Under the pieces are notes generated by a model. The model had not been told where the DNA came from. It saw nothing but the letters and a program-made list of their open reading frames with translations, and did not search any database. Shown one piece after another: positions 1 to 12,490 of a stretch of DNA of 64,000 nt (positions within the stretch are counted from its first letter, which is position 1; every line of letters starts with the position of its first letter). Made by a program: the position numbers and the translations under genes. The stretch is from Dryas octopetala (Eukaryota > Streptophyta > Magnoliopsida > Rosales > Rosaceae), in contig OY992834.1 of NCBI GenBank assembly GCA_963921425.1, positions 7,981,271 through 8,045,270 on the forward strand, read 5' to 3'.

Positions 1-1070
1 TTATTTAATTTATTTTTTTTTTATAAAGATAATTTTTAAAAGACAATCTAAAAAATGAACGACAAAATAAAATAGAAGGAAGTGAATCAAACTCTTCAGA
101 CCTGTGAGTTTGCATCCAACCGATCGAGGTGGTTAATGCTTATATTTATAACTTTGTTATGAGTCATCTAGTGAGTTATTAAATACTATTTAATGGTCAT
201 TAATTCTCAAAAGTTGTTAATAACTTTTCTTCATGGATTGAGCCGATGGAGATAAAAGGTCACAGACTCACAGTATTATAGATTCATCAACTAACTTGGA
301 CTCTAGGAAAATTTGAATATCTCCCCCTTTAGATTAAAAAAAAAAACTATATGGGCTTTTTTAGCTCTTTGTCCCCGGGTCATGTCCACAACCCATCTTC
401 TATATTCGGCCATACACGTGTCCTTGTATTCAGTCACCACATGTACAACATTTTCTTTCTGAACTACATCAATATCAATATGTGTAGGAGTTTAATTATA
501 ACTATAGTGGTATGTACGTGAAACAAAATTAGTTTTGGTTAAACACCTTTAGTGATAGCACACTTAGTGGTATGTGAAACAACATTCACAGCAAGAGTTT
601 AACACCTTTAGTGATACTGTGATAGCACGCTTGTGTGTGTCTTGCATATTTGGATTGTTTTGGTTACACAAAACAAAATTAGTAGCTGGATTGTTCTTGT
701 GTAATTTGTTATGTAGCTGTTTCTCTTAACCTATTGTGCAGAAATTCAGGGGACAATGCGTCAAACATCATTATTGAATTTGAACCCATGCCACTACGTA
801 CATTACTTTAGTTTTAAAATCGAGATGCAATTATGAGCTAGAATAGTGTTTTAGCATATAAAAACATTAATGCATTTTTAAGCCTTTGTAAAGTTTATCT
901 TTTATAGTACTAGAAAATGGGATGTCAATATGTCATCGATTGATGTGGATCCAGATATCAACAACATCGGGATCAATTTCGAAGCTATATGTAAAGCAAG
1001 AAGGTTAGTGAGGCGTTCAACCACGTAAAATTTGCCCAGAAAATTTTACACACGTTGATACGATTATTTA
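1..1070. other. AT-rich intergenic DNA
   Basis: I see no gene in this stretch: every reading frame is interrupted and no protein family is recognisable. It is AT-rich with several homopolymer A/T runs. It ends where the first transposon-like inverted repeat begins. Confidence 0.6.
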
Positions 1071-1461
1071 GGGGCCGTTTGGTATTTAACTTTTTTTTTT
1101 TTAACGGGCCCTAAGAATCCCCCACTAACAATTTGCAAACCCCCCAAACCTACCCCCTCACACACTATAGTGTCTGCAAAATCCTCACACCCACCTCCTT
1201 ATTCTCTTTTTGTTGTAGATGCATAGAATTAAAAGAAAATTATAAACATAAATATATTTTAATTATTTGAAAAAAAAAAAACTCATTTAGTGTGAACCAT
1301 ATGATGTTATAAAAGACATGTATCATTCCATAATTAAAAGGTTAGCAAAGTCAGGAGATTAGAGTGAATCCAAATCCCTACCAAACATGTTTTATTGACT
1401 AAAACATGTTTTTTAGTTTTTGAAAAAATTAAAGTTTTTGAATAGGATACCAAACATGCCC
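1071..1461. mobile_element. Small inverted-repeat element (hAT-like MITE)
   Basis: The left end reads GGGGCCGTTTGGTAT. The right end is its approximate inverted complement (ATACCAAACATGCCC). Internal copies of the same motif (CCAAACATG near 1381) make the element a weak hairpin. The flanks are TTATTTA on the left and TTATTTT on the right, a possible but imperfect target duplication. There is no coding capacity. The GGGCCGTTTGGTA terminus is common among plant non-autonomous DNA elements. I class it as hAT-like by inference only. Confidence 0.55.
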
Positions 1462-1741
1462 TTATTTTTCTGTTCTTTTCTATTTTTCTTTAATTATGTC
1501 TTGATTGTAGAGCATTAAAAAAAAGTGATGTTCTTTATGCATATAAAAGAATATTATTCTGGTGGGTAAGCTATTGAAATTAGTTCAAATGATGAAAAAG
1601 TAAAACAAAAATGTTGAAATGAATTAAAATGAGTTAAAAACTCGATCTCTTCAAAGATAACACAATTTGCTTTGATTTGGTGAAATGCTGATGCAATTGG
1701 ATTCAGTTTGTTAATTGTCAATATCGACCTCATACTCGCTG

Positions 1742-2068
1742 GCCTCGTTTGGTGCATAGGATTGAATATAATAGGATAAATGACAAAATCATGTATATTT
1801 AAGAAAGAAACTTCTAACTTTAAGGAAAAAAAAAAGAAAAAAAAATGGACTAATCATAAGGAAAAACTTATCCCTTCTAATCCCCCCCAAAATGGTGGGA
1901 TTAGAGAGATAAGTTTCCCTCATAGCTAATCTATTTTTTTTTCAATCTTTTTCCTTCAAGATAGAAAATATTATTTATCTTCTTCCTTAAACATATATGA
2001 ATTGAATTTATCCATTTATCTTATCATATCAAATCTTATATATATATATATATGCATCAGACGAGACT
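1742..2068. mobile_element. Hairpin MITE of about 330 bp
   Basis: The sequence from GCCTCGTTTGGTGCATA is repeated inverted at the right end (TATGCATCAGACGAG). The arms pair imperfectly along the element. At the centre, around 1870-1915, AACTTATCCCTTCTAATCCC pairs with GGGATTAGAGAGATAAGTTT, giving a strong stem. No open reading frame is present. The target duplication could not be resolved, so the outer ends are approximate. Confidence 0.55.
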
Positions 2069-4418
2069 TATAGTCATATAATGTCTTCAATTTAGACTTT
2101 ATTAATAATGTTGTTTGGGTAGAATATTGCCATCTGCTTCTTAGTGTCTAAATTTTCCCAAATTGATAAATGTGATTGTGATTTTTTGTGAGCTAGTTTC
2201 CATGCATGGATCTTATTCATGAATTCCATTCCTGAGAAGAGAGGGAGCTAGAGTTACATGATCTGGTTGGTGGCTAAAAGTTGACAATATCTCTCAAAAA
2301 GACAAATTATAGTTCATGGATGAAGTGGATGGATTTCATTTCAACGTGAAAAGCATGGACCTGATGGGACATGCAATTAATGGCTTCATCTAGCTCACCG
2401 TCCATGTGTAATTATGTTGTATTCTTTTTTTTTTTTTTTGGGCCACTGTAATTGTGTGTATTTGAATCAAGTTGAAAGGATGGAAAAACATTTTGAGGAA
2501 ATAAATCATTTTAATTTTGAAAAATACAACATACAATAATCTCATGTATGCAGCTACATTGTTGACTAGTATATCAACAAGTTTATCGTTCTTTTTCTAG
2601 AATACAGATTTTTAGTTTAAATTTGGATGTATCATGTATGACATGAATAGAATAGATGTACCATTTTTAGTTTAACAATGGTAAAACAGTAAAAGTAGAC
2701 TGTGTTGTCTTTTCTGGTTTTTGTTTTTTTGGTGACACGATATATCGTGTTGTCAAAAGGACTACTGCAACAACTGATGGAATGTTTGGCAGCTTTGTTC
2801 TGAACTTCTAATTGCCACAGCAATAAGTTAGGAGACTATATAGCCTATAGGAGGAGTGGCAGTACTCACTCTGGTTTTATCCCCATGTGGTCATGTTTTA
2901 CTTATATGGTGACAGGGCGTGCTCAACAGGGATTTGGGCTTATGGGCCTTGTGCTACCCAATTGGCCGCACAACAATTATTTGCTTGTTGTTTAGGGCCC
3001 CCATCCCTACTTATTTTAGTAGCCCAATGATACAAGAATTCCCTCGCTTATTCACTTGAGAGTTGAGACTCTTCCAAGTTTCACAACCATTTTCTAAAGT
3101 TTTAATTCAATTTGAAATATATATTAGATTATATATCCAGGTGAATATGAACAAGTTCAGCGACATCTCTTTACTATTCTCTTTGGCTAATACAGGAAAT
3201 ACGCAAAGAAAGAAGACTAACCAACAAGATTTGCAACTGAACTAGTAGTGCGTTCAACTTGTGTTTAAAATCCTTGTACAGTTGTACTACTAGCAATATA
3301 TGTCTATATCCAGTTGATTTGATCCATCCAAATTGGACCAATCAGTTCCAAAGACATTGATTGCACTAACGTAACTTTAGGTCTTCTAACAAGAACTAGC
3401 TTCTTATTCAGATATAAGTAATAAACATATGTGCCCATAAAATAAATTGACTAATCCATTAGCTCGTATGCCAATTCGTATTACAAAATATGAAAAGAAC
3501 ATAACATTATCACAAAACAGTAATAAAAACAAGTACAAAGAGGGATACGAGTGAAGGTTTTGAAAGCATTAGAGTTAATACAAAAAGGATTCAAAGGAAA
3601 AGGATATAATATATACTGTACATGATTGGTGCAGACTCAAGCCCTATCTTTCTTATGCATGTTTTCTTTTAAAATAAATGTCAACTTATTGATTCTTGCG
3701 CATTATTCTTAATTAATACTACATTGTAAAAATCATTGTTTAATATCATCAAAGTTCAACTTATAGTAAAATCCACATGTTAAAATTGTTAAAATAACTG
3801 AAGTAATATGAATTTGATTAGATACAAATTAATTAAGTTTATGCCGATGAGCCCATGCATGTTCTGCCAATCATCGGAGGGACTCCTTTGATCGAAATTA
3901 GACGAGTTGATGATCGAGTTGCGCGCTTAGACTTAGAGAAGAGTTTATCCTAATCAATATCGTGCTTAGATCGAGATTCAGAGTTGGTACGTGGCACGAT
4001 GATTAAACAAAAGAGTAAACGACAAGTTACATCATGAGTGAAATAGTTAATTTTATGAATGTAACAACATATATCAAGGATGACGTCAATAGGACGTACG
4101 GGACGGAGCTAGATTTAATTTCCACCATTTTCTTCATTCTATTTTAAATATATCTCTGTTGAGACTTGAGACCTAATTCATCATTTTACATCACTTTCGA
4201 TATTTTTACCGGAATATATATATATATATATGAGTATATGACTAATACAATTGTTCAAAAAGTGAGCGCCAAATGTTTTATTCGGATCCTTCATTAACAT
4301 ATAACATGATAAGACCATAAGATCCAGCACCATGAATACATACTACGTACACGTCTAGATCCAATTTGACATAGAAAGTTGTTAATTCTCAACATATGGG
4401 TCGTTGTCAACAATACTA
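2069..4418. other. Intergenic DNA without recognisable genes
   Basis: About 2.3 kb of AT-rich sequence. Short open frames exist near 2632-2823 (-) and 3063-3245 (+). They show no family resemblance, codon bias or splice context, and I do not call them. A (TA)n run lies near 4213-4231. Confidence 0.5.
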
Positions 4419-5109
4419 AGGGCCAGTTTAGTATTGATGTGTGAAAAAACAGTTGTGAGGTAAAACAGCTGTGAAGTAAAGTCAGCTGTAAATTAAAGCA
4501 GCTGAGTGTTTGGTAAAGTATGTTTTCAAAAGTGCTGTGAGTGCAAAAAACAGTATCAAAGTGTTTGATAAATGTTAATGTAAAAGTGCTGTGACTGTGT
4601 ATAATTACTAAAATAGACATGATGCTAAAAGTGTCTTTCACTTATTTGTTTGGTAAAAATAAAAGGTGTTTTACTTGTTTTTTAAATTTTTGGCTACAAA
4701 TTTTTATTAGCATTAATTTTTCTAAGAACAACATTATTAAATAACTATGTCTATTATTTTTTTAGGTATATTATAATTTTAATCATGCAAAAAAAATATT
4801 ATAATTAATTATCACAATATAAAATATAAATAACAATGAACATATTTTTTAATTTAAAATAAACAAATTAAAAATATAGAAATCAATGAGGATATTATGG
4901 GTAAAATAAAATATTCATTGTTGTTGTGATTCACTGCAGCTTTCAAAAGCACCTAGAAACCTGCTTTCTGTTTTTGTTGTGGGAAGTTGAGAATTGTGGG
5001 AAAAAGCAGTTTTTAATTTTTTTACCAAACACCAAAACTGTTGTAGATGATTGAGAATTGTCATCCACAGCAGGTTTTGGGTCTTCCACCGCAATCCCAA
5101 ACGGGGCCT
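4419..5109. mobile_element. Inverted-terminal element of about 690 bp (hAT-like)
   Basis: The left terminus AGGGCCAGTTTAGTATTG and the inverted right terminus (complement AGGCCCCGTTTGGGATTG) match at most positions. The interior is rich in repeated AAAACAGCTGTGA/AAAGTGCTGTGA motifs. There is no coding sequence. I could not find a clean target-site duplication, so the superfamily call is tentative. Confidence 0.45.
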
Positions 5110-6783
5110 AATAGATCAAAATAAATCAAATCAAAATCAAATAAATTCATATTAATATCTAATTAAGGATCTATAATTAAGAAGGTTGTAGTGCTCTAAT
5201 ATTACTCGTTGAATAAATTTTATAATAAGCACACTGCACAGTACTGGAACTGAACATATGGCCAACCGCCTTTTTAATTTTTCGAAAATCTGAAGAGTAC
5301 GTATTCAGTATTCTTTGTTGGAAGCTTCCAATACTGTACAGCCAGTATAATAAAGTTATTATAACTCTATGTATAGTCCATATAATAAAGTATTATAACT
5401 CTCTGACGGTCTGACCCCAAAAAGAAAGTATCGTAACTCTTTTTCTTACAAAGCTAAAAAAGAAAAAACAAAATCCCAGAAAATTGTTTCTTTTCTAGCT
5501 CAATGATCGATTATTTCGAAACTAATCAGCATTGTTGCTCCTTAATTAGTTATTATAATTATTGGCATCCAATATATGTGGGCATCAATGAGATATCGAT
5601 GTGCCCAATTAAGCAAAGCAAATCTTCTACCAGAGGATCTGCTTTTTGACTTATCATCAGTGATAATATATATGGACATATATATGTATGTAAGGAACCC
5701 AGATACATGGGGTGCTCCTCCACTAATACCTTAATTAATTAGACCAACTACTATATATATCCCTTAAAACTGGGTTATAGTCATTTAATCAAGCACTCAA
5801 TCATTTAATTTTTTTTAATTTAATTAGTTATACAATTGTAGTTAACTTGCATGAGTGTCAATTTTTAAATTAATGTTGATTATCAAGAAGTACTGAAGAG
5901 CTAGGCGTTATTACGAGTAGTACTTGCAGCTGGTCGATTAAAAATTGACTGTTTTTCTAAATTTGTCCTATGTAATCTCCCCTAAATATATATATATATT
6001 TTCTGTTGATGAGTCTTCCTTTATTTATGGTCTTTTACTGCAGCTAATTATATATATCTATTTACATATATATGGTAATGTACAATTTCATAAATAAGTA
6101 AAATCATAGTAGTTATATATGGAAAAATGCAGGCATATATGCGTTCAAACTGCATGCACGAGAAGGGCAGATAGCAGGAAGGGTCGTTGAGTTACGTGCA
6201 CAAATGTATTTTTGCCAAATTCATAAACATCACGCAAGCAGCTCAAAATTAATTATTATTTCTACCTATATTTTATAATATCTATATATAGAATTATTAT
6301 CAAATAAAGTTTTTTTTTTTTTTTTTGTCTTACCAAATCAAGTGCTTAATTAAAAATGTTAAATAATTAAGAACATGTTAATTATAAGGTATTTGATCAA
6401 ATACAAATTAATAGCCCAAATGATTGAGATGTTTATTATCACTATGCAGCTAATTAAGATTAAGATCGAGTAAAGTGAAAACAAAGCATATAATTCAGAT
6501 TCTAGCTATTAGAAGATTCATATATTTTATAAATAATATTAAATTTTAATTAAAAAGAAAAAAGAACTATTTATTATGTCTCCATAAAAGTACGTACGTC
6601 AGCCCCCGAACAATTAAAAGGGAATACAAGTTGTGAGAATTCTTTGTGCTCTAGAGAGCATCAGTCTCGATTCTTTCCGGCCTTTTATCTCTCCCCTCCC
6701 TCTTATTCTCTCACTATCTCTCTCCTCCTGTTTGGTACTCTTGAAAGAGAGAGGGAGAGAGAGAGAGAGAAAGAGAGAGAGAA
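5110..6783. promoter_or_regulatory. Upstream region and 5' leader of the MYB gene
   Basis: AT-rich DNA without a convincing gene precedes the MYB start. The last 40 bases before the start codon (from about 6744) are an almost pure GA microsatellite, preceded by a pyrimidine-rich CT tract (6686-6730). Polypyrimidine/GA leaders are common in plant 5' untranslated regions, so this is probably transcribed. No unambiguous TATA box could be assigned. Confidence 0.45.
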
Positions 6784-7847
6784 ATGGGAAGAGCTCCTTG
6801 TTGTTCGAAGGTCGGTTTACATAGAGGTCCATGGACTCCTAGAGAAGACACATTACTTGCCAAGTATATTGAAACTCATGGTGAAGGCAATTGGAGATCC
6901 TTGCCCAAAAAAGCTGGTACGTACATATAATATATATTCCGGTTGTTGTTCTTAATTTGTTACATAAATTATGCATCCTCATTATTATTAATTTTTTAAA
7001 TTAATGGTCAATTTTCTCTCGAAATTAATTGATTCGTGACTAGTACTAATTAAGTTTCTTCTAATTAATTTGGTACGTGCATGAAGGTCTACTTAGGTGC
7101 GGAAAGAGTTGCAGGCTAAGATGGATGAACTATCTAAGACCAGACATAAAGAGAGGGAACATTACCCCAGATGAAGATGACCTTATCATCCGACTGCATT
7201 CGCTTCTTGGCAACCGCTGGTCTCTCATCGCCGGTAGGCTTCCGGGTCGAACCGATAATGAGATCAAGAACTATTGGAACACCCATCTCAGCAAGAGACT
7301 CCGGAGCCAAGGAACCGACCCGAACACGCACAAAAAATTACCTGAGATAATTACAGTCAAACAAAACAAGAGGACCAGGAAGCAGAATCACAAAATAAAA
7401 AACAACAACAAGAAGAGCAAAACAGATCGTGTAGAGCCAGAAAAGCCCAAGGTCCATCTTCCAAAGCCTACTAGGGTCACTTCTTTTTCTCTGCTGCCAA
7501 GAAATGACAGTTGTGAATGTAACACAGTCAGCACTACTGTGTCTAATTCAAGCCAAGATTTAAAAGGAGGAGCTTCAGATCATGATCAAGTTTTAGTGGA
7601 ACAACATATTGGTATGAATCCCAATTGGGGTAGTGGGGTTATGTTTTCTATTGGTGATTATGATCAAGATCATGATCATGATGGTGTGGTTAAATCTGGG
7701 TCGTCCGATTTCGAGTGCCAGTCTGATGATCATGATCGTCACAACCTGGAAAAACTTTACGATGAGTATCTGCAGGCGCTTCTCAAGACGGAGGATCAGA
7801 ATTATCAAGTTGAATTGGACTCGTTTGCTGAGTCACTGTTGATCTGA
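6784..7847 (+). CDS. R2R3-MYB transcription factor, MYBPA1 (proanthocyanidin) type
   Basis: Two exons, 6784-6916 (133 bp, the classic first-exon length) and 7087-7847, encode 297 aa; the intron is GT-AG in phase 1. The R2 repeat shows W17, W37 and W57 at exact 19-residue spacing. R3 has isoleucine in place of its first tryptophan, then W89 and W108. Residues 76-95 fit [DE]Lx2[RK]x3Lx6Lx3R exactly, the signature for binding R-like bHLH partners, so it should act in a MYB-bHLH-WD40 complex in the nucleus. The N-terminus [15 protein letters not shown] and the stretch after R3 ([12 protein letters not shown]) resemble MYBPA1-type regulators of tannin/flavonoid genes. The C-terminus is acidic (Asp/His runs), consistent with activation. 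Most R2R3-MYBs have a second intron inside R3; here R3 is uninterrupted. The MYB call is firm; the proanthocyanidin role is inferred. Confidence 0.93.
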
Positions 7848-8538
7848 TGAACAAATTGAAAACTCATAGATTTAATGCATGCATGTTTGAATCTTAGGTT
7901 TTCACGTGCTTACCTTCTAGTCTTCTAGCCAACGTACTGTAGCCTAGCCATGTCCCTTTGTGTTTGAATAATATTAATGTGAATCTTTGATAGTGACATG
8001 GCATGGGAGTGCTAATAAGTAATAGCTAGCATGTAAAATAAGTGGTAGATTAATACATGATATATATATTATATATATATCGCAATTTCATTATTAATTA
8101 ACAATCAGATCCAACTTGTTATCCCTTTTGGTCACATATATCATGCCTTAGGCATATATGCATGTGTCTAATCTTTTCACCCCAGTACTTTTGTTTTTCC
8201 GCCTGGATTTCACTCCAGTACTTTGATCGACTAATGGCCAATGGACAATTTTGAAATCGGTGTGAAAATGGCAACCATGCATGCATTAAGGTGATAATTA
8301 TTCCGGTAAATAGTGTTACGGTAACATACAAATAAATTTAATTTCAATCTTAAAGAATTTGTAAGAGGTACATCTTTTTCAAGCAAATATGAACACATGA
8401 TCATTATTTAACAAAAAGAAGAAAATAAACATGCATGTGCCAAGTTGTGATTTGTTCATCTCATCGCCTTCCGGTGAAAGAAGCTAGCTAGCTAGCTAGT
8501 TAAACGTGACCTAACGAGAATTGTCATGTTTGATTTTA
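7848..8538. other. 3' flank of MYB, no gene
   Basis: AT-rich sequence that probably contains the MYB 3' untranslated region (an AATAATATTAAT-like A-rich stretch lies near 7967). A (TA)n-like run lies around 8058-8080 and a GCTAGCTAGC run near 8486. Nothing else is recognisable. Confidence 0.5.
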
Positions 8539-9288
8539 GGCATAAATTCAATTTAGACACATAACTATATATGCTATTTCAACAGGGTCCACGAACTTTC
8601 AAATATTTCAAATATACACCTGATTTATTATGTAATTGAAAAATGAAATTTCGTCCATCAATTTATTGAGAGATCAGTTAAATGTCAGCTTGCCTTTTGC
8701 TAACGGGGATTAATTGGCAACGTGGCACCAACTCAACATACATTTCCCGCCAAATGATGAGCAACACATGTCCACTTGACACGGGCCCACACACCCATCA
8801 CCTCTTTCCCGCTCGTCGAACGCTCTCATGACCATTTAGTCTCTAAAAAACATCACGTTTTCCCCCAAATTCGAATATAAATCTCTCACTTGTGTTCAAC
8901 GAGCGAAAAAGAGATAATGAGTTTGTGGACCCGTGTCAGGGTTAAGTGGACTTGTGTCGCTCATTTGGCGGGAAATGAGCGACACGGGTCCACCTAACCC
9001 CTGACACAGGCCCACAAAGTCTCTCTCTCTCTCTGTCTATTATTATTAAATTGTGGGCCCGTGTCGCTCATTTGGCGGGAAATGTTTGTTGAGATAGCGC
9101 CACGTCGCCAATTAATCCCGGTCAGCAAAAGCCAATCTGTCATTTAACTGATCTCTCAACGAATCAATGGACAGAAATTCATTTTTTCAATTTAGATAAT
9201 AGATCGGGTGTATATTTGAAATATTTTAAAATTCATGGACCCCGTTGAAATAGCTTATATAGTTATATATCTAAATTAAATTTATGCC
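8539..9288. mobile_element. Mutator-type MITE, 750 bp, with 9-bp target duplication
   Basis: The element starts GGCATAAATTCAATTTAGAC and ends in the inverted form (...AAATTTATGCC). The arms pair for over 200 bp (8539-8795 against 9040-9288). It is flanked on both sides by the identical 9-mer TTGATTTTA (8530-8538 and 9289-9297), the length typical of Mutator-like transposition. Inside is a second palindrome (about 8920-9022) in which GTGGACCCGTGTCAGGGTTA pairs with its complement around GCGGGAAATGAGC. There is no transposase, so it is non-autonomous. Confidence 0.88.
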
Positions 9289-9297
9289 TTGATTTTA

Positions 9298-12200
9298 TTT
9301 AATTGTTTATTATTATCATATGGAGGAAGGAATGATTGTTAATTAATACGTATAAAATTGATTATTTAATTTTTGTCGCATAATATGAATTTGGATTTGT
9401 TACTTTTTTTTATTATCTTCAATTTTAACCGTATAATATAAATTTAGGTTAATGTAACTTCATTTATGCTAAAAATTAAGGTATTATAAATTTATTTGAT
9501 CTTTTATTCTCTATCTTTAAATAATAAATATATAAACTCAAATTAAAAATGAAGTAAACAATCTGAATCCGCAATCATATATATACACGTTTGTTTGCTC
9601 CGGACGAAATAAGTAGCTAAGCAAACATTTTGACATAACTAAAATTGTCATGAATGCTTGGTTTTTGATTAATTATATATCATAATTGGAGAGAAAAATG
9701 ACTGCTGATATGATATGTAAGGAATCAAGTATTCTCGATCCGTCGCATCATATTCTTTTTGTTTTGCTGTGAAACTAATTAACAAGATGTAGTAGCTAGC
9801 AAGCTAGATATGATATGATGCATGATATTTTTTAGAATTAATTATCTCTCGGATTAGGTGACAACTTTTACATTTACTCTTGAATTAATAATCTCTGCAT
9901 ATTGTTTAAACTTAATAATAAAAGTACTTTTCGTGCTTTGGACCAACTGTCCTTTATTAACCCACGTTAAATAACTATTTTGTCTTTTTTTATTCTTTTA
10001 TAGATTATTTAAATTTTTTTTTTCATGGCCCAAAAAAAAAATTTGTCTTTTTTTTTTTTTTTCTAATTTAGTTTATTGTTTGGCTGTGTTTTAAGAGTTT
10101 CTATCATTTCCAAATCTTACAAGCTTCAGATCTTTCTCTCATCCCTTGTCTCTCTATCTTCTCTCGATCTCGATCTCTCTCTCTAAAAAGCGTGTGAGTT
10201 CATAAAAGACGATTTTCAGATTTCTCTCTATCTCTTCTCTTTATCTCTTTGCTCTCTATAAATCGTGTGAGTTTTCAATTATTGTAGGATTCAAAAACCC
10301 CCAATTCGAAGTTCTCGACCACCGCAGGCTCCACTGCGGGTGATGCTAGTGATTGATTTTCCCCCATGTTGGTTCATTCTCAGCCTGTTGGACATGTGAG
10401 AATCGAATGCTAGCTTAAAACCCTTGAAAAATTGAATTTTGGTTGTGGAATAGGTGTGAGTCGCCACTGAACAGATTGCCGCCCCTCCAGCCATTTTTTG
10501 TTTTGATTGTGCTTGTTTTTATTTTAAATTGACAGAGATTTGATCTATTATTTTGATGCAGTTTCAGTTTTATGATGCAGTTTCAGTTTTCTAATACAGT
10601 TTCAGTTTTTCGATGCAGTTCAGTTCGCAATTTCAATTCTCTAATAAGTTCAGTTTTAATTTTTTTCAAGTATACCTTTGTTTTTTGTTGTATAAAAAAT
10701 ATAATTAGTCTTAATTTAAGAGTTATTGTTTTTGTTCATGCTAAAGATAAGTTTGTTTAAATTTTTTGAAAATTAATTTCAAAGTTTTGTTGATTTTAGT
10801 AAATTGGCATTCTTTGTAGAGATGATTTCTTTAGGATGCGCAGGGATAGAGGTGGTATTTTTCATTTTTTGAGTCATTTTTTGTCTTTTTGGAAGATGGT
10901 GCAGGGACATAGGTTGCGCATCTTATTTTAAGCCTTCTGGAAGGTGGTGTGTAAGTAAGTTATGTCAGTACCTTGTAATTAATTAAAGGTGAGTTGTAAG
11001 TAAGTTATTGAGTTTGAGTGATTTTGGTTAAATTAAAAATTTATCAGTACTTTATAATTAAAGGATTCGGCCTAGATATATATATATATATATATATATA
11101 TAGAAGTTGGAATATTATTAATTTATATCCCTATCCAGTTGTCCTGCAATTAACCCTCACCTTCTTCCTCAGACTCATACATAGAGATCCCATATATATA
11201 TGTCACGTGAGATATAAGTAGCTAGGACACCATCATATCAAAATTAATTTGTCTTCATATTTGTGATCACACAGAATTAATGGTGGTGCTGCATTTTCTA
11301 AGTGTTTATCGGTGACCTGTAATGCCAAAAATGGGGGTAATAACTAATAGGTAGTATCATCACCGGTATTAAACGATACATTCAATGAATTGCTGGCTCA
11401 TCTAAGAAGCGCGAGGAAAGTGCAAAGTACTAGTTTGTCACATATGTATAAAATTATTTGTATTACAATTTTTATCACCGCGTCTATAAATATAATATAG
11501 AAGCGTAGTTCATTTTTATTATAGATGCGATACTAAAAAAAATGGACATCATATGTTTATCTTTCTCTGCTTATTTTTTTGACATTAAACTTAATCCTAT
11601 ATTGTAATAGTCTTTCTCTCTGCATTTAATTCGATCACATTCTATAAATGGTATATATAAACGTTATAATATATAATTGTCAATCAAAACCTGTTTGGAA
11701 TTAAAAATGATCAACTAAAAGCCATAAGAAAATTTATATCCGCACTTTTAAATAAAGGACGAACGTTTTGAACAAAGAAAAATAATATATTATAAATCTA
11801 TATGTGAGTAAGTAGAAAGAGAGATGAATTTAGAAATAATTACTCTATACTACCCTTTACTTATTGTTTATAACATGTAATACATATATTTAAAATATTT
11901 AACAATCAGGTCACTTTGAGAGTGGATTGGCTACCCATTTCTTAGTACCAGTTTAGTATAGGTTTTTTTTCTTAGCCATCCAAGCAATCAAATGGTTGCT
12001 AATTTTTTAATTTTTTCAAAACTCTCTTAAACTCTCTCACGTATCTCTCTTTCTCTCTCTCATTTCTGAAATTTATCTTATCTTTCATCACTCTCTTTAT
12101 CTCTCCCCAAGCACTTTCTCTATGTTCTCTCTTGCTCTCCCTCACTGCAACTTTCTTCGACGGCGTGTGTGTGCATCCAGCCATGGATGGCGACGAGAGG

Positions 12201-12485
12201 ACCATCCCTGAGTTCCTTTCTTCCCTCTTCATCCCTATGAGCTCGGAACACCCAGTAACCCCCAGACTCGATCGAAGCCCCGATGTTGGCTCTAATCTCG
12301 GCCTTGTCGCAACGTTGTCGAAGAACAAGCCAAGTTCCTCACTATTACAACGCCTAGAAAGTTATTGGGGAAGCCAACTCCAACCTCATGTCTTCCTTAT
12401 CAGTAGTAGGTTTTGATTTTTTTTTGTTTAGTTTAATTTCTAGAACTGTAAGTGAACTGAAACTATAATTTTTGGAACTGCAAAT
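9298..12485. other. Transposon-rich intergenic DNA, no convincing gene
   Basis: AT-rich sequence with a pyrimidine-rich tract (about 10125-10260). A short tandem array lies at about 10553-10660, whose unit is roughly GATGCAGTTTCAGTTTT, degenerating to the right. A (TA)n run occupies 11077-11101. A C/T-rich stretch (12010-12160) precedes an open frame at 12132-12416 that matches nothing I recognise. The whole may be old element sequence, but no termini could be set. Confidence 0.45.
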
Positions 12486-12490
12486 GAACT

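Noticed and set aside
6633-6955. Two plus-strand open frames covering the GA repeat and MYB exon 1
   Set aside because: They are other-frame readings of the GA microsatellite and of MYB exon 1. The MYB frame with its splice sites explains this DNA.
12132-12416. Open frame of 94 codons left of solo LTR A
   Set aside because: It follows a CT-rich tract but shows no family resemblance, no splice context and no clear 3' end. It could be a captured leader, but I cannot support a gene.
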